From Lysobacteraceae bacterium (GTDB lineage: Bacteria > Pseudomonadota > Gammaproteobacteria > Xanthomonadales > Xanthomonadaceae), in NCBI GenBank assembly GCA_004173415.1, contig SEHC01000039.1, positions 1 to 9,785 of the forward strand: 9,785 nt of DNA, written 5' to 3'. A model generated the notes under the pieces. The model was not told the origin of the DNA. It was given only the letters and a program-made list of their open reading frames with translations, and searched no databases. Of this stretch, positions 1 through 6,418 are shown piece by piece (position 1 is the first letter of the stretch; each line of letters begins with the position of its first letter). The translations under genes were made by a program, and so were the position numbers.

Positions 1-1269
1 ATGGAAGACCAGGGCCTGGTCGACGTCGTGGTCGGCCGCGACGGCCGCCTGTCCGGCCCGGAACTGTCGGCCAGCCTGATCGAAGGCCTGCGCAAGGCCG
101 GCCGCAACGTGATCGACATCGGCCTGGCCGCCACGCCGGTGGCCTACTTCGCCGCCTACCACCTGCGCGCCGGCAGTTGCGTGGCGGTGACCGGCAGCCA
201 CAATCCGCCCGACTACAACGGCTTCAAGGTGGTGATCGGCGGGCAGACGCTGTCCGGGCAGGCGATCACCGAACTCTATTCGCGCATCAACGAGGACCGC
301 CTGTACCACGCGGCGACCCCGGGGACCCTGCAGGAGCGCGAGGTCTCGGCCGATTACGTGCAGCGCATCGCCGACGACGTGCAGCTGGACCGTCCATTGA
401 AGGTCGTGGTCGACGCAGGCAACGGCGTGGCCGGCGGCATCGCGCCACAGTTGCTGGAGGCCATCGGCGCCGAAGTCATTCCGCTGTATTGCGACGTGGA
501 TGGCAGCTTCCCCAACCACCATCCCGATCCCAGCGAACCGGAAAACCTCGGCGACCTGATCCAGACGGTCAAGCGCTTCGACGCCGACCTTGGCCTGGCC
601 TTCGATGGCGACGGCGACCGGCTGGGCGTGGTCACCCGGGAGGGCCAGGTGATCTTCCCCGACCGGCTGCTGATGCTGTTCGCCGCCGACGTGCTGGAGC
701 GCAACCCCGGAGCGCTGGTCATCTACGACGTCAAATGCACGGGCAAGCTGCAGGGCTGGACCTTGCGCCACGGCGGTACCCCGCTCATGTGGCAGACCGG
801 ACATTCGCTGATCAAGGCCAAGATGCGCGAGACCGGCGCCGAACTGGCCGGCGAGATGAGCGGCCACTTCTTCTTCCAGGAGCGCTGGTACGGCTTCGAC
901 GATGGCATGTATGCGGCCGCGCGCCTGCTGGAGATCCTGGCCGCGCGCCAGGAAACCCCGAGCGAGGTGCTCGACGCCCTGCCCAACGCCGTCTCGACCC
1001 CGGAGATCAAGCTGCCGGTTGCAGGAAACGCGCACGAACTGGTCGCCGGCCTGGTCGCCGCCGCCCATTTCGAAGGCGCGCGACTGACCACTCTGGACGG
1101 CCTGCGCGCCGATTGGGAGGACGGCTGGGGGCTGGTGCGCGCCTCCAACACCACGCCGGTCCTGGTGCTGCGCTTCGAAGGCGACAACGAAGCCGCGCTG
1201 GTCCGGATCAAGGACGAGTTCCGCGCCTTGCTGGCTCGCGTTGCCCCGCAGGTCGGGATCACGTTCTAG
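1..1269 (+). CDS. algC: Phosphomannomutase/phosphoglucomutase (AlgC type), 5' end missing
   Basis: This is the 3' part of an alpha-D-phosphohexomutase that interconverts the 6- and 1-phosphates of mannose or glucose in the cytoplasm, supplying precursors for LPS and exopolysaccharide. The reading frame is open from base 1. The first visible residues match the interior of Pseudomonas AlgC, just before the VGRDGRLSGPEL block, so roughly 45 or more N-terminal residues lie outside the window and the ATG at base 1 is probably internal. Visible family motifs, numbered from base 1, are: the catalytic serine loop TGSHNPPDYNG (Ser66), the metal loop DGDGDR (202-207), the sugar-specificity loop GEMSGH (284-289) and the phosphate-binding loop RASNTTP (380-386). 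All catalytic elements in the visible part are intact. From memory, relatives in this family often carry a long membrane-anchored N-terminal extension; that cannot be checked here. Xanthomonads also have a separate xanA, so the symbol algC reflects similarity to the Pseudomonas protein. Confidence 0.93.
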   Translation: MEDQGLVDVVVGRDGRLSGPELSASLIEGLRKAGRNVIDIGLAATPVAYFAAYHLRAGSCVAVTGSHNPPDYNGFKVVIGGQTLSGQAITELYSRINEDRLYHAATPGTLQEREVSADYVQRIADDVQLDRPLKVVVDAGNGVAGGIAPQLLEAIGAEVIPLYCDVDGSFPNHHPDPSEPENLGDLIQTVKRFDADLGLAFDGDGDRLGVVTREGQVIFPDRLLMLFAADVLERNPGALVIYDVKCTGKLQGWTLRHGGTPLMWQTGHSLIKAKMRETGAELAGEMSGHFFFQERWYGFDDGMYAAARLLEILAARQETPSEVLDALPNAVSTPEIKLPVAGNAHELVAGLVAAAHFEGARLTTLDGLRADWEDGWGLVRASNTTPVLVLRFEGDNEAALVRIKDEFRALLARVAPQVGITF

Positions 1270-1282
1270 GGGTTAGGCCCGA

Positions 1283-1313
1283 CCCCGCCACGCCAGATCG
1301 AGCGTGGGCGGGG
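1283..1313. terminator. GC-rich hairpin between convergent genes, probable bidirectional terminator
   Basis: The left arm CCCCGCCACGC (1283-1293) pairs with GCGTGGGCGGGG (1302-1313) across an 8-base loop, with one bulged G. The hairpin fills the 56-bp gap between the stop codons of the mutase (+) and the DUF4124-like gene (-). Position and stability suggest a shared terminator. However, neither side has a T-run, so it is not a textbook Rho-independent terminator and may instead stabilise 3' ends. Confidence 0.55.
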
Positions 1314-1325
1314 CGTGCGCGATTC

Positions 1326-2021
1326 CTACCTGGCTTCGGCGACGGCGGCCTGGGCCGGCACGGCCGGATTGGCCGGCGTCTGCGCACCCTTCAGTTCGCG
1401 GTAGCGCCGCAGGGTGTCGGCGATCTCCACGTCCAGCTCGCCCCGCTGGCGTTCGAAGCCGGCCTGCAGATGTTGCTGGCGCATCAGTTCCGCGTGGCGG
1501 CTGCCGATGCTGGCGACCGTCTTCGGGTTGACCGGCTTGCCGTCGAGCTCGCGGTCGCTGGCGGTCTGGAGCAGGCTGACCAGCCCCTCGCGCAGGCTGA
1601 CCACGTTGTAGCGCGCGGTGCGGATGCTGTTCTCGACGATGCTGGTGCGTTCGTTGAACACCCGTAACAGATGGTCCTCGGTCTGGTACGAGGACAGCAT
1701 AGCCTGCTCGGTACGCTTGCGTGTTTCCTCGGCGGCCCGGTCGACCTGGCGCTGGACTTCGTCCGAAGCGGCCAGGGCGAGTTCCTGTTCGTTGAGTGCG
1801 CGCGAGACCTCGGCGGTGCGCAGGCCGCTCTTCACGCTGATCTCGTCACGGGCCAGGTTCACCGCGCCCGCCGGCAGCGCGTCGCTGCAGGTGCGCTGGC
1901 CGTTCTCGTTCCAGCAGTACAGCTTCTTGGCCGCGGTGGCCGCCGGCTTCTTCTGGGCCAGTGCAGCCGGCGCCAGCGCGAGGCAGAGCGCGAGCAGCGC
2001 CAGGGAAAGTCTGGACATCAT
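1326..2021 (-). CDS. Secreted DUF4124-like coiled-coil protein, function unknown
   Basis: A 231-residue protein with a clear Sec signal peptide: MMSRLS, a leucine/alanine-rich core, then a likely cleavage site after ALAPAALA. The mature protein begins with a short KKLYCWNENGQRTCSD segment resembling the DUF4124 domain (Y-x-W, ENG, SD pattern), here with two cysteines that could form a disulfide in the periplasm. The remainder is rich in E, R, Q and A with heptad-like spacing and reads as a long helical or coiled-coil segment, ending in an A/P-rich tail. I chose the ATG at 2021 because GGAGGG lies 7 bases upstream and it places the signal peptide at the N-terminus. An ATG at 2042 would add seven residues and overlap the pyrE stop codon as ATGA, so translational coupling is possible. 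The gene lies directly downstream of pyrE on the same strand and is probably co-transcribed with it. No biochemical function can be assigned. Confidence 0.8.
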   Translation of the reverse strand: MMSRLSLALLALCLALAPAALAQKKPAATAAKKLYCWNENGQRTCSDALPAGAVNLARDEISVKSGLRTAEVSRALNEQELALAASDEVQRQVDRAAEETRKRTEQAMLSSYQTEDHLLRVFNERTSIVENSIRTARYNVVSLREGLVSLLQTASDRELDGKPVNPKTVASIGSRHAELMRQQHLQAGFERQRGELDVEIADTLRRYRELKGAQTPANPAVPAQAAVAEAR

Positions 2022-2028
2022 GGCAGGG

Positions 2029-2034
2029 CCCTCC
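2029..2034 (-). promoter_or_regulatory. Shine-Dalgarno site of the DUF4124-like gene
   Basis: GGAGGG on the minus strand lies 7 bases before the ATG at 2021. It favours that start over the upstream ATG at 2042. The site is between the two candidate starts, just past the pyrE stop codon. Confidence 0.6.
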
Positions 2035-2038
2035 GCGT

Positions 2039-2707
2039 TCATTCCAGGGGACCGCTTCCGTAGCTGGCCCGGTAAGCCAGCAGGTGGTCGCGATGGGACA
2101 CAAGTTCGGCACTCTCTCCGGCGAAAGCAAGCAGGTCGTGCAGGTTGGCCACCGCGACGACCGGCGCGCCAGTCTCGGCGGCCACCGCCTGGGCGGCCGA
2201 AAGCCGTGGTCCGCCCGCCGTGGCGGGGTCGCCGATCACTTCCTGCCGGTCCAGCGCGACCACGATGCCGGCCACCCGGCCGCCGCTGGCGACGATCAGG
2301 GCCACGGCTTCGCGGATCGCGGTTCCGGCGGTGATCACGTCATCGACGATCAGCACGTTGCGTTCTTCCATGGGCGCGCCGATCAGGTGTCCGCCTTCGC
2401 CGTGGGCCTTGGCTTCCTTGCGGTTGAAGGCGAGGGGCAGGTCGCGGCCGCGGCGCGCGAATTCGCAGGCCAGCGCGGTCGCCAGCGGGATGCCCTTGTA
2501 GGCCGGGCCGAACAACAGGTCGAAACGGAGGTCGGAGGCTTCCACTGCGTCGGCATAGCAGGCGGCCAGCTCGGCCAGGCGGGCGCCGCTGTCGAAGCGC
2601 CCGGCGTTGAAGAAATACGGGCTCAGGCGGCCCGACTTCAGCGTGAACTCGCCGAAGCGCAAGGCCTGGGAATGGAGGGCCAGTTGCAGGAAGCGCTGCT
2701 TGTGCAT
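2039..2707 (-). CDS. pyrE: Orotate phosphoribosyltransferase
   Basis: A 222-residue cytoplasmic enzyme that joins orotate to PRPP, giving orotidine 5'-monophosphate in de novo pyrimidine synthesis. The length is close to the usual 210-220 residues. Visible features are the orotate-binding N-terminal region with FTLKSGRLSPYF (21-32), FGPAYKGIPL (66-75), the mobile catalytic loop NRKEAKAHGEGG (95-106) with its conserved lysines and histidine, and the PRPP-binding motif VLIVDDVITAGTA (118-130). The ATG at 2707 gives the standard N-terminus; the bases before it carry no strong Shine-Dalgarno sequence. The gene is divergent from exonuclease III across a 119-bp spacer and is followed by the DUF4124-like gene. 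The pyrE/ExoIII-family neighbourhood recalls the pyrE-crc arrangement of Pseudomonas. Confidence 0.97.
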   Translation of the reverse strand: MHKQRFLQLALHSQALRFGEFTLKSGRLSPYFFNAGRFDSGARLAELAACYADAVEASDLRFDLLFGPAYKGIPLATALACEFARRGRDLPLAFNRKEAKAHGEGGHLIGAPMEERNVLIVDDVITAGTAIREAVALIVASGGRVAGIVVALDRQEVIGDPATAGGPRLSAAQAVAAETGAPVVAVANLHDLLAFAGESAELVSHRDHLLAYRASYGSGPLE

Positions 2708-2785
2708 CGGGACGCCGGAACAGTGATGGCCAAGGGCGAAGGGTAACGTATCCGCGGACCCACCGGCGCGGCGGGCGGGCCGGGT

Positions 2786-2791
2786 TATGCT
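2786..2791 (+). promoter_or_regulatory. Possible -10 element for exonuclease III, in the divergent pyrE/xth spacer
   Basis: TATGCT (4 of 6 to TATAAT) is the only A/T-rich hexamer in a very GC-rich spacer (2708-2826) and would place the transcript start about 29 bases before the ATG at 2827. No good -35 is visible 16-18 bases upstream. The complementary strand reads AAGCATAA here, so the same patch could also serve pyrE, but I cannot assign a pyrE promoter with confidence. Confidence 0.35.
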
Positions 2792-2826
2792 TCGGTTCCC
2801 CTGGTCTTGCCGCGCCCATCCCGCCC

Positions 2827-3600
2827 ATGCGAATCATCAGTTTCAACGCCAACGGATTGCGGTCTGCCGCCAGCAAGGGATTCTTCGACTGGTTCGCCGG
2901 ACAGGACGCGGACCTGCTGTGCGTGCAGGAAACCAAGGCCCAGGAACACCAGCTCAGCGGCCCCCAGTTCCTGCCCGCCGGCTACAAGGCGTGGTTCCGC
3001 GACGCCAGCACCAAGAAGGGCTACAGCGGCGTGGCCATCTACAGCCGGCGCGAGCCCGACGAAGTCCGCACCGCGCTGGGCTGGCCCGACTTCGACGAGG
3101 AGGGCCGTTACATCGAGGCCCGCTTCGGCAACCTGAGCGTGGTGTCCTTCTACATTCCCTCCGGCTCCTCGGGCGAGCTGCGCCAGGGCTACAAGTTCCA
3201 GGTCATGGCGTGGCTGGCCCCGATCCTGGAAGAGTGGCGGCAGAGCGGGCGCGACTACGTGCTGTGCGGGGACTGGAACATCGTGCGCTCGCGCCTGGAC
3301 ATCAGGAACTGGACCTCCAACCAGAAGAATTCCGGTTGCCTGCCGGCCGAGCGCGACTGGCTCAATGGCCTGTGCATGGACGAGGGCGGTTGGGTCGATG
3401 CCTACCGCGCGCTGCATGCAGAAGGCCAGGATTACACCTGGTGGAGCAACCGCGGCGCGGCGCGCGCCAACAACGTGGGCTGGCGCATCGATTACCAGAT
3501 CGTCACCGCCTCGCTGCGCGACAGCCTGAGGGCCTGCTCGATCCACACTGAATCGCGGTTCTCCGACCACGCTCCCTTCACCGTGGACTACGCCCTGTGA
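2827..3600 (+). CDS. xth: Exodeoxyribonuclease III (AP endonuclease family), at the Crc locus position
   Basis: A 257-residue member of the exonuclease/endonuclease/phosphatase superfamily, expected to cut at abasic sites and remove 3' blocks or nucleotides in base excision repair. Catalytic residues of ExoIII are all visible: Asn7 (ISFNANG), Glu35 (CVQETKA), Tyr109 (FYIPSG), Asp149 and Asn151 (CGDWNI), Asp222 (WRIDYQ) and the Asp247-His248 pair (SDHAP). The sequence also resembles Pseudomonas Crc, including MRIIS at the start, PSG, GWR.DYQ and the C-terminal HAP..VDY. Crc has lost several of these residues (recalled as GSLYV and SQHAP in place of GDWNI and SDHAP). I therefore call this an active nuclease rather than a catabolite-repression regulator. 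There is no clear Shine-Dalgarno before the ATG, and the 5' leader is probably short. It is the first gene of an operon with ampG, which overlaps its stop codon. Confidence 0.93.
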   Translation: MRIISFNANGLRSAASKGFFDWFAGQDADLLCVQETKAQEHQLSGPQFLPAGYKAWFRDASTKKGYSGVAIYSRREPDEVRTALGWPDFDEEGRYIEARFGNLSVVSFYIPSGSSGELRQGYKFQVMAWLAPILEEWRQSGRDYVLCGDWNIVRSRLDIRNWTSNQKNSGCLPAERDWLNGLCMDEGGWVDAYRALHAEGQDYTWWSNRGAARANNVGWRIDYQIVTASLRDSLRACSIHTESRFSDHAPFTVDYAL

Positions 3601-4976
3601 GCCAGGCCGAGGCCAGGCCCGCCCCGTCGGGCTGGCGGCTGGTGCTGGCCAACCTGCGCCAGCCCAAGGTACTGGTGATGCTGCTGCTGGGCTTCAGTTC
3701 CGGGATCCCGATCTACCTGGTGGGCAACACCCTGGGTTTCTGGATGCGCGAGAACGGCATCGAGCTGTCGATGATCGGCTTCGTGTCCTGGGTCGGCCTG
3801 GCCTACTCGCTGAAGTTCCTGTGGGCGCCGCTGGTCGACAAGCTCGACGCGCCGGTGTTCGGGCGCTGGCTCGGCCGCCGCCGGGGCTGGATGCTGCTGT
3901 CGCAACTGGTCGCCGCCGCCGCCCTGGTCGGGATGGCGCTGGTGCAGCCGAGCGAGGGCCAGCTGGTGCTGGCCGGGTTCGCCCTGGACCACCTGCTGGT
4001 GTTCGGCGCCATGGCCCTGGTCGTGGCTTTCGCCTCGGCCACCCAGGACATCGTCATCGATGCCTGGCGCATCGAAAGCGCGGACAGCAACGAACAGCAG
4101 GGATTGCTGACCTCGACCTCGACCCTGGGTTACCGCGGCGCGCTGCTGGTCACCGATTCGCTGATCCTGATCTTTGCGGCGAGCATCGGCTGGTCGCTTT
4201 CCTATCAGCTCATGGCGCTGCTGCTCGGGGTCGGCGTGGTGGCCACGCTGATGGCGCGCGAGCCGGCCGCCTCGGCGCTGGCCAGCGCCAGGCCGCATCC
4301 GGCCCTGCTGACCGCGCAGGGCCTGTTCGACGCGCTGGTGGGGCCGTTCATCGCCTTCTTCCGCCAGCACGGAAGCTGGGCGCTGTTGATGTTGCTGACC
4401 ATCAGCCTGTACCGGTTGCCCGATTTCGTGATGGGGCCGATGGCCAATCCGTTCTATGCCGACCTGGGGATCGCCAAGGAAACCGTCGGCGCGGTGCGCG
4501 GCTCGATCGGGCTGGTCGCCACCATCCTGGGCATCGCCGCCGCCGGCCTGTGCGCGATGCGCTACGGCTTCATCCCCACCTTGCTGGGCGGGGCGGTGCT
4601 CGGCCCGGGATCGAACCTGGCGTTCGCCTACCTGGCCCTGCATGGCGCGGATGAAGGCGTTTTCGCCGCGGCCATGGTCATCGACAACTTCTGCAGCGGC
4701 TTCGCCGGCGTGGCCCTGGTCGGCTACATGTCCAGCCTGACCAACATCGGCTATACCGCCACCCAGTATGCGTTGCTGAGCTCTTTCTACGCCTTGCTCG
4801 GGAAGATGCTCAAGGGCTTCTCGGGAGTCGCCGTCGAACACCTGGAGACCGGCAGGACGCTGCTGGAAGCGTATTCGCTGTTCTTCATCGGCACCGCGCT
4901 GGTCGGTATTCCCGCGTTGCTGTTGTGCATACGCCTCACCATGCGCAAACATGGGCCCACCGACGTGGCCGGCTAG
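3597..4976 (+). CDS. ampG: AmpG-family muropeptide permease (MFS)
   Basis: A 459-residue integral inner-membrane transporter of the major facilitator superfamily with about a dozen hydrophobic segments. AmpG imports GlcNAc-1,6-anhydro-MurNAc and its peptides from the periplasm for peptidoglycan recycling, and in many Gram-negative bacteria this flux controls beta-lactamase induction. Supporting features are the N-terminal block LLLGFSSGIPIYLVGNTLGF, the WAPLVDKLD loop after the second segment, and the family signature ATQDIVIDAWR (148-158). The start is GTG at 3597, which overlaps the exonuclease stop as GTGA, implying translational coupling; no other start fits the family N-terminus. No ampC, ampR or other beta-lactamase gene is visible. 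The convergent anmK and M23 peptidase genes downstream act in the same recycling pathway, which supports the call. Confidence 0.92.
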   Translation: MSQAEARPAPSGWRLVLANLRQPKVLVMLLLGFSSGIPIYLVGNTLGFWMRENGIELSMIGFVSWVGLAYSLKFLWAPLVDKLDAPVFGRWLGRRRGWMLLSQLVAAAALVGMALVQPSEGQLVLAGFALDHLLVFGAMALVVAFASATQDIVIDAWRIESADSNEQQGLLTSTSTLGYRGALLVTDSLILIFAASIGWSLSYQLMALLLGVGVVATLMAREPAASALASARPHPALLTAQGLFDALVGPFIAFFRQHGSWALLMLLTISLYRLPDFVMGPMANPFYADLGIAKETVGAVRGSIGLVATILGIAAAGLCAMRYGFIPTLLGGAVLGPGSNLAFAYLALHGADEGVFAAAMVIDNFCSGFAGVALVGYMSSLTNIGYTATQYALLSSFYALLGKMLKGFSGVAVEHLETGRTLLEAYSLFFIGTALVGIPALLLCIRLTMRKHGPTDVAG

Positions 4977-4978
4977 CC

Positions 4979-4984
4979 GGAGGG
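4979..4984 (+). promoter_or_regulatory. Shine-Dalgarno site of the small RHH-like gene
   Basis: GGAGGG begins 2 bases after the ampG stop and lies just upstream of the ATG at 4988. The spacing (3 bases from the last G) is short but workable. It supports 4988 rather than any start upstream inside ampG. Confidence 0.5.
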
Positions 4985-4987
4985 CGA

Positions 4988-5215
4988 ATGACCGACATCG
5001 TGATGAGGGACATCGATCCGGTGCTGGCCGACCGGATCCGCCGCGTGGCCGAGGCGCGCGGCTGGAACATGCACGACACCCTGTTCCACCTCATCGAGCA
5101 GGGTTTGTTCACTACCGAGGCGGAGGTCCGCAGCGGCTTCAACGACAGCGAGGTGGACGTGCTGTCGGCGGCGATATCGGCGCTGAAGGAAGTGCCGCCG
5201 GGCCACAGCTTCTGA
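4988..5215 (+). CDS. Small protein, possible ribbon-helix-helix (Arc/FitA-like) DNA-binding fold
   Basis: A 75-residue protein beginning MTDIVMRDIDPVLADRIRRV. The pattern is a short strand (about residues 3-7), an acidic turn with DP, an amphipathic helix (10-24), a G-x-N/S turn (25-28) and a second helix (29-40). This matches the ribbon-helix-helix layout of antitoxin-type regulators such as FitA, where the family often reads IRNLD...ARL...A...G.S. The C-terminal half ends in SEVDVLSAAISALKEVPPGH, a further probable helix. The gene follows ampG by 11 bases and has its own Shine-Dalgarno sequence, so it is likely the last gene of the exonuclease-ampG operon. No toxin partner lies next to it: the following gene is convergent anmK. 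The protein is real by position and codon pattern, but the fold and DNA-binding role are inferred from residue pattern alone. Confidence 0.72.
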   Translation: MTDIVMRDIDPVLADRIRRVAEARGWNMHDTLFHLIEQGLFTTEAEVRSGFNDSEVDVLSAAISALKEVPPGHSF

Positions 5216-5230
5216 ACCGCGCCGGATGGA

Positions 5231-6340
5231 TCAGGCGGGGTAGATGGCGCCCAGCACCCGCCGCCCCCGGGCCCCGGTGACGGAGGGCAGGTTGCCGGGA
5301 CGCCCGGCCAGCGTTTCCCTTGCCAGCCAGGCGAAGCCCATCGCTTCCACGTAATCCGGGTCCAGTCCGTGGCTGGCGGTGGATTCCACCACGACCCCGG
5401 GCAGGTGCGCGGAAATCCGTCCCATCAGCGCGGCGTTGTGCACGCCGCCGCCGCAGCCCAGCACGCGCCGGGTCTGCGGCTGGGTGGCGAGGAGCGCATC
5501 GGCGATGGTGACGGCGCTGAGTTCCAGCAGGGTGGCCTGGACGTCCGCGGGAGAAAGGCCGTCGCCAGCCAACCTGGATTCGAGCCAGGCCAAGTGAAAC
5601 TGCTCTCGTCCGGTGCTCTTTGGCGGCGGCAAGGAAAACCAGGGCTCGTCCAGCAGCCGTTGCAGCAGGGCAGGATCGGGTCGCCCGCTGCCGGCCAGTG
5701 CCCCGCCGGCGTCGTAATGCCGGCCGGTGTGCCGCTCGCACCAGGCATCCATCAGCGCATTGGCCGGACCGGTGTCGAAACCGCGCACCGGGCCCGAACG
5801 CGGCAGCAGGGTGAAGTTGGCGATCCCGCCCAGGTTGAGCACGGCGCGATCCTCGCTGGCGTTGCCCAGCATCGCGGCATGGAAGGCTGGCATCAGCGGC
5901 GCGCCATGGCCGCCGGCGGCGACATCTCGGCGGCGGAAGTCGGCGACCGTGGTGATCCCGCTGCGCTCGGCGATGACATTGCCATCGCCCATCTGCCAGG
6001 TGAAGGCGGCAGCCGATTCGGGCCGGTGGCGCACGGTCTGCCCGTGCGATCCGATCGCATGGACGCGGTCGCGGTCCAGGCCGGCATCGGCGATGGCTTG
6101 CAGGGCTGCTTCGGCAAAGGCGCGGGCAAGCAGGGTGTCGAGTTCACCCAGCTCTTCCAGCGAGGTCGCTTCACCGCCCTGGCCGAGCTCCACCAGGCGC
6201 CCGCGCAGGCCCGCTTCCCAGGCGTAGGTACGGCCGAACACGAGGTGGCAATGGGGCTCGAAGCTGACCAGCGCCGCATCGATGCCGTCGGCGCTGGTGC
6301 CGGAGATCAGGCCAAGGTAAAGCAGGGAATCATCAGGCAT
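5231..6340 (-). CDS. anmK: Anhydro-N-acetylmuramic acid kinase
   Basis: A 369-residue cytoplasmic kinase that hydrolytically opens 1,6-anhydro-MurNAc and phosphorylates it with ATP to MurNAc-6-phosphate, feeding wall sugars back into UDP-MurNAc/UDP-GlcNAc pools. Length fits the family. Visible motifs in order: the ATP phosphate loop GLISGTSADGID (10-21), GSHGQTV (97-103), GDGNVIA, DFRRRD..AGGHGAPL (134-149), NLGGIANFT (169-177), the catalytic-Asp motif FDTGPAN (Asp189), PKSTGRE and GCGGGVHN. I chose the ATG at 6340 because the next residues, DDSLLYLGLISGTS, match the normal AnmK start. Extending upstream would read through a palindromic repeat. It has no clear Shine-Dalgarno sequence. It lies 78 bases after the M23 peptidase on the same strand, probably in one transcript, and faces the RHH-like gene with 15 bases between stop codons. 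Confidence 0.96.
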   Translation of the reverse strand: MPDDSLLYLGLISGTSADGIDAALVSFEPHCHLVFGRTYAWEAGLRGRLVELGQGGEATSLEELGELDTLLARAFAEAALQAIADAGLDRDRVHAIGSHGQTVRHRPESAAAFTWQMGDGNVIAERSGITTVADFRRRDVAAGGHGAPLMPAFHAAMLGNASEDRAVLNLGGIANFTLLPRSGPVRGFDTGPANALMDAWCERHTGRHYDAGGALAGSGRPDPALLQRLLDEPWFSLPPPKSTGREQFHLAWLESRLAGDGLSPADVQATLLELSAVTIADALLATQPQTRRVLGCGGGVHNAALMGRISAHLPGVVVESTASHGLDPDYVEAMGFAWLARETLAGRPGNLPSVTGARGRRVLGAIYPA

Positions 6341-6408
6341 GCAGGGGCGCGCCTTGGGCGCGATGGCGGGTGGTGGCCGCAAGCATCGCCCGCGGCGCAC
6401 GCTCCCAC
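6341..6408. repeat. REP-like imperfect palindrome between the M23 peptidase and anmK
   Basis: Two arms of 26-27 bases, 6341-6367 and 6383-6408, are imperfect inverted copies separated by about 15 bases. On the minus strand the first arm begins GTGGGAGCG and carries a GGGCGATGC core; the second arm is its reverse, with CATCGCGCCC. This signature resembles dispersed REP-type palindromes of Xanthomonadaceae, which usually sit between genes at the 3' ends of transcripts. It occupies nearly all of the 78-base gap and ends at the base next to the anmK ATG, so the mRNA hairpin could affect anmK translation or processing of the shared transcript. Only one copy is in the window, so its repeat status is inferred from resemblance. 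Confidence 0.6.
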
Positions 6409-6418
6409 AAGGCGCGGC

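Noticed and set aside
2022..2042. ATG at 2042 as the start of the DUF4124-like gene
   Set aside because: It is possible through ATGA coupling with pyrE, but the ATG at 2021 has GGAGGG at good spacing and a cleaner signal-peptide start.
3588..4952. A 454-codon minus-strand frame opposite ampG
   Set aside because: Its translation is dominated by Q, H, R and G repeats, a typical mirror of a membrane-protein gene in GC-rich DNA.
4988..5215. Calling the RHH-like gene an antitoxin of a toxin-antitoxin pair
   Set aside because: No toxin-like gene is adjacent on the same strand; neighbours are ampG and convergent anmK.
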